Of a stretch of DNA of 9,203 bases, positions 6,564 to 9,203 are shown one piece after another. Every line of letters begins with the position of its first letter. Position 1 is the stretch's first letter. Below the pieces are notes generated by a model that was not told the origin of the DNA, did not search any database, and saw only the letters and a list, made by a program, of their open reading frames with translations. The stretch covers positions 1 through 9,203 of the forward strand of contig VXOR01000007.1 of assembly GCA_009840005.1 (NCBI GenBank), in the 5' to 3' direction. Origin of the DNA: Gemmatimonadota bacterium (GTDB lineage Bacteria > Latescibacterota > UBA2968 > UBA8231). A program made the translations under genes and the position numbers.

Positions 6564-7463
6564 ATGCTTACGCAAGCACAAATCGATGAATTCCACCGCA
6601 ACGGCTTTCTCAACGGCGGGCGGGTGCTCTCCGACGAGGAGCTCGGAGAATTGAGCGACGCGCTCGACGAGATTTTGACCAAGGGCCCGGACGGCTTTGC
6701 TCCCGGCGAGGCGCAGCCGGTGTCTTTCCGCGACCTAGCCGGCGGGAGCGGCGTCAGCGAGCATCCAGTGTGGCAGATCGTCAATATCTGGGAGGCTACG
6801 CCCGCTTGGGAGCGGCTGATTTACCACCCGGCTGTCGTGCGGGGGATCAGTCAACTCACCGGCCATGCCGACCTTCAAGTCTGGCACGACCAGATCCAGT
6901 ACAAACCCGCGCGCTACGGCGGCTCGACCCACTGGCACCAAGACGCGCCCTTGTGGCCGATCATCAAGCCGATGACGCCGGTTTCGGCGTGGATTCCCTT
7001 GGACGACGCGACCGAGGACAACGGCTGCATGTGGATGGTGCCCGGCAGCCACAAGTGGGGCAACCAGATCGAGTTTTTGCGCACGCAGGGGGATTTGTCG
7101 CTGCTGGAAAACTTCAAGGACTTACAGGGCTTTACCCCGCCAGCCGACGCCGAGATCCGCGAAGTGGCAGCCCGGCCGTGCCCAGTGATGCGCGGGGAAG
7201 TCTCCTTCCACCATTCCCTGACTTGGCACGGCTCGCCCTTCAATCAGTCGCCGCGGCCCCGGCGCGCCATTGCTGTCCACTACATGACCGGCGCGGCGCG
7301 CTTTGACCAAAGCGGCGAGCACCTGATGAAGCAGTTCGTCGAATTGCCCGACAATGCGCCCATGGCTGAGGCCGGCCCGCACTTCCCGGTGGTGTGTCGC
7401 AATGGGGAGCCAGTGGGTGTGCCGGAGCGGCTGCGCGTTATGAGTCGGGCTTCTCAGAATTAG
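6564..7463 (+). CDS. Phytanoyl-CoA dioxygenase (PhyH) family Fe(II)/2-oxoglutarate oxygenase
   Basis: 299 residues, close to the usual length of bacterial PhyH-family enzymes. The start is supported by AAAGGA (6552-6557) 6 nt before ATG. The N-terminus (LTQAQIDEFHRNGFL) is the family's opening helix. The iron-binding triad is visible: H125 and D127 in STHWHQDAPLW, with the distal H222 in LTWHGSPFN. R233 (PRPRRAIAVHYM), 11 residues after the distal histidine, is the expected 2-oxoglutarate-binding arginine. EDNGCMWMVPGSHKWG is the typical core strand-turn motif. Such enzymes hydroxylate or otherwise oxidise small molecules using O2 and 2-oxoglutarate; the substrate cannot be assigned. It lacks a signal peptide and should be cytoplasmic. 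It lies on the same strand as the two hydrolases, 239 bp downstream, but the gap holds an inverted repeat, so shared transcription is uncertain. Its 3' end overlaps the converging membrane-protein gene by 26 bp. Confidence 0.93.
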   Translation: MLTQAQIDEFHRNGFLNGGRVLSDEELGELSDALDEILTKGPDGFAPGEAQPVSFRDLAGGSGVSEHPVWQIVNIWEATPAWERLIYHPAVVRGISQLTGHADLQVWHDQIQYKPARYGGSTHWHQDAPLWPIIKPMTPVSAWIPLDDATEDNGCMWMVPGSHKWGNQIEFLRTQGDLSLLENFKDLQGFTPPADAEIREVAARPCPVMRGEVSFHHSLTWHGSPFNQSPRPRRAIAVHYMTGAARFDQSGEHLMKQFVELPDNAPMAEAGPHFPVVCRNGEPVGVPERLRVMSRASQN

Positions 7464-8682
7464 CAGGCGGCTGGGCAAATACGGTTGACCAGTCCATCCG
7501 ACCAGTAAGCTGCATGGCGACAAAAAGGGTGGCGATGCACAGGACGGTAATGGCCAAGCCGGTATAGCCGACGAAGAAGAAGGTGTAGGAGAAGAGCACC
7601 AAGTAGATGAATTGGGCCAACCCCACCTCTACCAAGGCCAGCCGCAGTCCGACTACGAGCCGCATGTAGGAGATGACCAAGAAAACGGACACGGCCGCAG
7701 CTACCAAAAAGGCGTAGAGGATGAGCAAGTGATCGGCTAGGTAAGCCAACAACAAGTGAAAGCTGAAAAAGGCCGCGCCGATGAAGAAGTAATTCATCGG
7801 ATGGATGTCGATGCCTTTGACCGTGGCAAAAACAAATAGAACAAAGAAAAAGAGAAAGAGAGATATGGGCGCGGCTTGGGTCACGTCTTGTACCCAAGGG
7901 CCTGGATTGCGGCGGGCAGGCATGACCATGCCGAGGGAGGCCCCGGTGAGCAAGCGGTCGTACTGCCAAGTGAGACGCCAGCCATCGGCGGTGCGTTCCT
8001 TGTGAGTGGGTGCTAGGCTTTCGCGCGGGAAGTCGATGGCGTCGAAATCAGTGTGCATGACCAACTCGAAATCGGAGACTTGCTCGACGTGGTCGCCGAA
8101 GCGGTACCACCACTCTTCTAAACCCTGTGATTGATAGGAAAGACGGATCTGGCGACTCTGACCCGGCGCGAAGTGCAACGGTTGCTGCAAGTGCCCTTCT
8201 GCCAGCGGTAGCGGAGCGATGGGTTGGCCGTCGATAGACAGGGTGAAATCATCGTACACAGCTTGGGAAGTAGGCAGGGCTAGATCGAACGTCAGGTCGA
8301 GAGGACGGTCGGTCTCGTTGGTCGCGGTATAGGTGGCGTTCAGTGCCACTTGGTAGGTGGAGTACCACAGCAGGCCCTTGCGGCGGTGTTCGAGGTGTAG
8401 ATCGACTTGTAGGCGGCTGGCTGCTAGGGGCAGGAGATGCCGCCGCTCCTTGGTGTGCTCTGTCGATTGGCCATCAGGGGTTTGGGTGACGACGGTTTCC
8501 TCGGTGGTCCAGTACAGGAGTGGGGCGCGCTGAGATTGGGGAGTGCCCCACAATTGGCCTACGGCGGCTTTGAGCTTGGTGTCTTGGTGGTGGGTGCGAT
8601 GGGAGACGACCTCTGCCAAGATGATCCAGGCGACACTCGTGCAGGCAAAAATGAAGCCGATAGCGGCAATGCGGTATAGCAT
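7438..8682 (-). CDS. CreD-like inner-membrane protein
   Basis: 414 residues from ATG 8682. An upstream in-frame TTG (8697) is rejected because AAGGAGG (8694-8688) lies inside that extension, 5 nt before the ATG, where it is the ribosome site. One N-terminal membrane helix (~3-25) is followed by an extracytoplasmic beta-rich domain (~28-268, with YSTYQVALNATYTATN and SIDGQPIAPL). Five hydrophobic helices follow (~272-288, 299-316, 319-338, 347-370, 373-393). IDIHPMNYFFIGAAFFSFHL and the terminal LTGRMDWSTVF match hallmark stretches of the CreD family. E. coli CreD (about 450 residues) belongs to the CreBC regulon and is linked to envelope integrity and colicin tolerance; its biochemical role is unknown. 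No CreB/CreC two-component genes are in the window, so this copy stands alone. It converges on the oxygenase gene and diverges from the peptidase gene. Confidence 0.85.
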   Translation of the reverse strand: MLYRIAAIGFIFACTSVAWIILAEVVSHRTHHQDTKLKAAVGQLWGTPQSQRAPLLYWTTEETVVTQTPDGQSTEHTKERRHLLPLAASRLQVDLHLEHRRKGLLWYSTYQVALNATYTATNETDRPLDLTFDLALPTSQAVYDDFTLSIDGQPIAPLPLAEGHLQQPLHFAPGQSRQIRLSYQSQGLEEWWYRFGDHVEQVSDFELVMHTDFDAIDFPRESLAPTHKERTADGWRLTWQYDRLLTGASLGMVMPARRNPGPWVQDVTQAAPISLFLFFFVLFVFATVKGIDIHPMNYFFIGAAFFSFHLLLAYLADHLLILYAFLVAAAVSVFLVISYMRLVVGLRLALVEVGLAQFIYLVLFSYTFFFVGYTGLAITVLCIATLFVAMQLTGRMDWSTVFAQPPANSEKPDS

Positions 8683-8750
8683 GAAGCCCTCCTTCAACTG
8701 CGTTTGAACGTCTCGCCGATAGCTAAAGTTCCACGTACAGATAAGGTAAT

Positions 8751-8763
8751 CGCCTCAGAGGCG
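8751..8763. promoter_or_regulatory. 13-bp perfect palindrome in the divergent intergenic region
   Basis: CGCCTC-A-GAGGCG has two 6-bp arms around a single base, roughly midway between the CreD-like start (8682) and the peptidase start (8851). This is a plausible operator for a dimeric repressor acting on one or both genes. A hairpin with a one-base loop cannot form, so a protein-binding site is the better reading. I found no clear sigma70 promoter pair for either gene in the 168-bp gap. No second copy of the palindrome was noticed. Confidence 0.3.
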
Positions 8764-8850
8764 GTCCTCCAGCCAGTGCCGGAAGAGAGAGGAGCCGCGT
8801 CCGTCGGTTTGCTTGCTAGACGGAATGCTTGGGGCCGATATTGGGACGCT

Positions 8851-9203
8851 ATGACTGCGCTGATTATCGCCTTTTGGGTCGCCTTGTCCATCGGCCCGGT
8901 GGCAGCTTCTACAGGGCCGCGGGCTGTTGTGGAGCATTTGTCCTCGCTGGGATCGCGGGTGGCGGGGTATCCGGGGAGTGTTCGGGCGGCGGAGTACGTG
9001 GAAGAGTGGTTGCAGGCGTTGGGGTTGGCGACGCGACGCGATAGCTTTGCGGTGGTGGTGCCGATGGACCGGGGAGGGCGGTTGGAATGGGAAGGTGAGT
9101 CGGTGCCTTTATATGCGGTGTGGCCGAATGGAGCGCAGACTTCGACTGTGCCACCGGAGGGGTTGCGGGCGTCGGCGATTTGGGGCGGCGATGGGGATTG
9201 GGG
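8851..9203 (+). CDS. M28-family (Zn aminopeptidase-like) exported peptidase, N-terminal fragment
   Basis: 117 complete codons are open to the right edge; the 3' end is off the window. Residues 3-19 (ALIIAFWVALSIGPVAA) form a hydrophobic signal sequence or membrane anchor with a likely cut near A18-A19, so the protein probably works outside the cytoplasm. Residues ~25-117 (VEHLSSLGSRVAGYPGSVRA, EYVEEWLQALGL, FAVVVPMDRGGRLE, PLYAVWPNGAQTSTVPPEG) match the N-terminal part of M28 metallopeptidases, which hydrolyse peptides using two zinc ions. The zinc ligands would lie further on, so activity cannot be judged. The start is uncertain: GGGA before ATG 8851 is a weak ribosome site, and the frame stays open upstream to a TAG at 8677. 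In-frame GTG 8776 and TTG 8809 would add a more basic N-region (LARRNAWGRYWDA). It is divergent from the CreD-like gene. Confidence 0.75.
   Translation, partial: MTALIIAFWVALSIGPVAASTGPRAVVEHLSSLGSRVAGYPGSVRAAEYVEEWLQALGLATRRDSFAVVVPMDRGGRLEWEGESVPLYAVWPNGAQTSTVPPEGLRASAIWGGDGDW

Noticed and set aside
8683..8697. TTG at 8697 as the start of the CreD-like gene
   Set aside because: The Shine-Dalgarno AAGGAGG falls within this extension and is ideally spaced from ATG 8682, so translation should begin there.
1..9203. CRISPR array, tRNA or rRNA genes
   Set aside because: No regularly spaced direct repeats, and no tRNA- or rRNA-like sequence was seen on either strand when reading through.

Overview
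The window looks like a chromosomal stretch of a GC-rich, probably uncultivated environmental bacterium. Most genes use G/C-ending codons. The protein families found here (tandem CehA/McbA-type metallohydrolases, a PhyH-family oxygenase and an M28 peptidase) are, from general knowledge, abundant in Latescibacterota- and Poribacteria-like genomes. That placement is inference: there is no rRNA or marker gene to confirm it.

Layout. (1) Positions 1-1022, minus strand, hold one open frame that runs off the left edge. Its first ~93 codons are GC-rich and HicB-antitoxin-like. The rest is AT-rich and was probably acquired by transfer. (2) Positions 1023-1282 are a divergent intergenic region with a short promoter/operator candidate and two degenerate hairpin repeats. 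(3) Positions 1283-6324, plus strand, hold two tandem, anciently duplicated ~830-residue metallohydrolases. They are separated by about 65 bp that contain a good sigma70-like promoter. (4) Positions 6325-6563 are non-coding and hold a ~97-bp imperfect inverted-repeat element. (5) Positions 6564-7463, plus strand, encode a phytanoyl-CoA dioxygenase-family Fe(II)/2-oxoglutarate oxygenase. (6) Positions 7438-8682, minus strand, encode a CreD-like inner-membrane protein whose 3' end overlaps the oxygenase tail-to-tail by 26 bp. (7) Positions 8683-8850 are a divergent intergenic region with a 13-bp perfect palindrome. (8) Positions 8851-9203, plus strand, are the exported N-terminus of an M28-like peptidase, cut by the right edge.

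The central block (two hydrolases plus an oxygenase, same strand) could be a small catabolic module in which a substrate is hydroxylated and then hydrolysed. The substrate cannot be read from sequence, and each gene appears able to have its own promoter. The least expected object is the HicB-like/AT-rich chimera at the left end. The CreD-like gene and the peptidase gene are divergently oriented and probably unrelated to the catabolic block.
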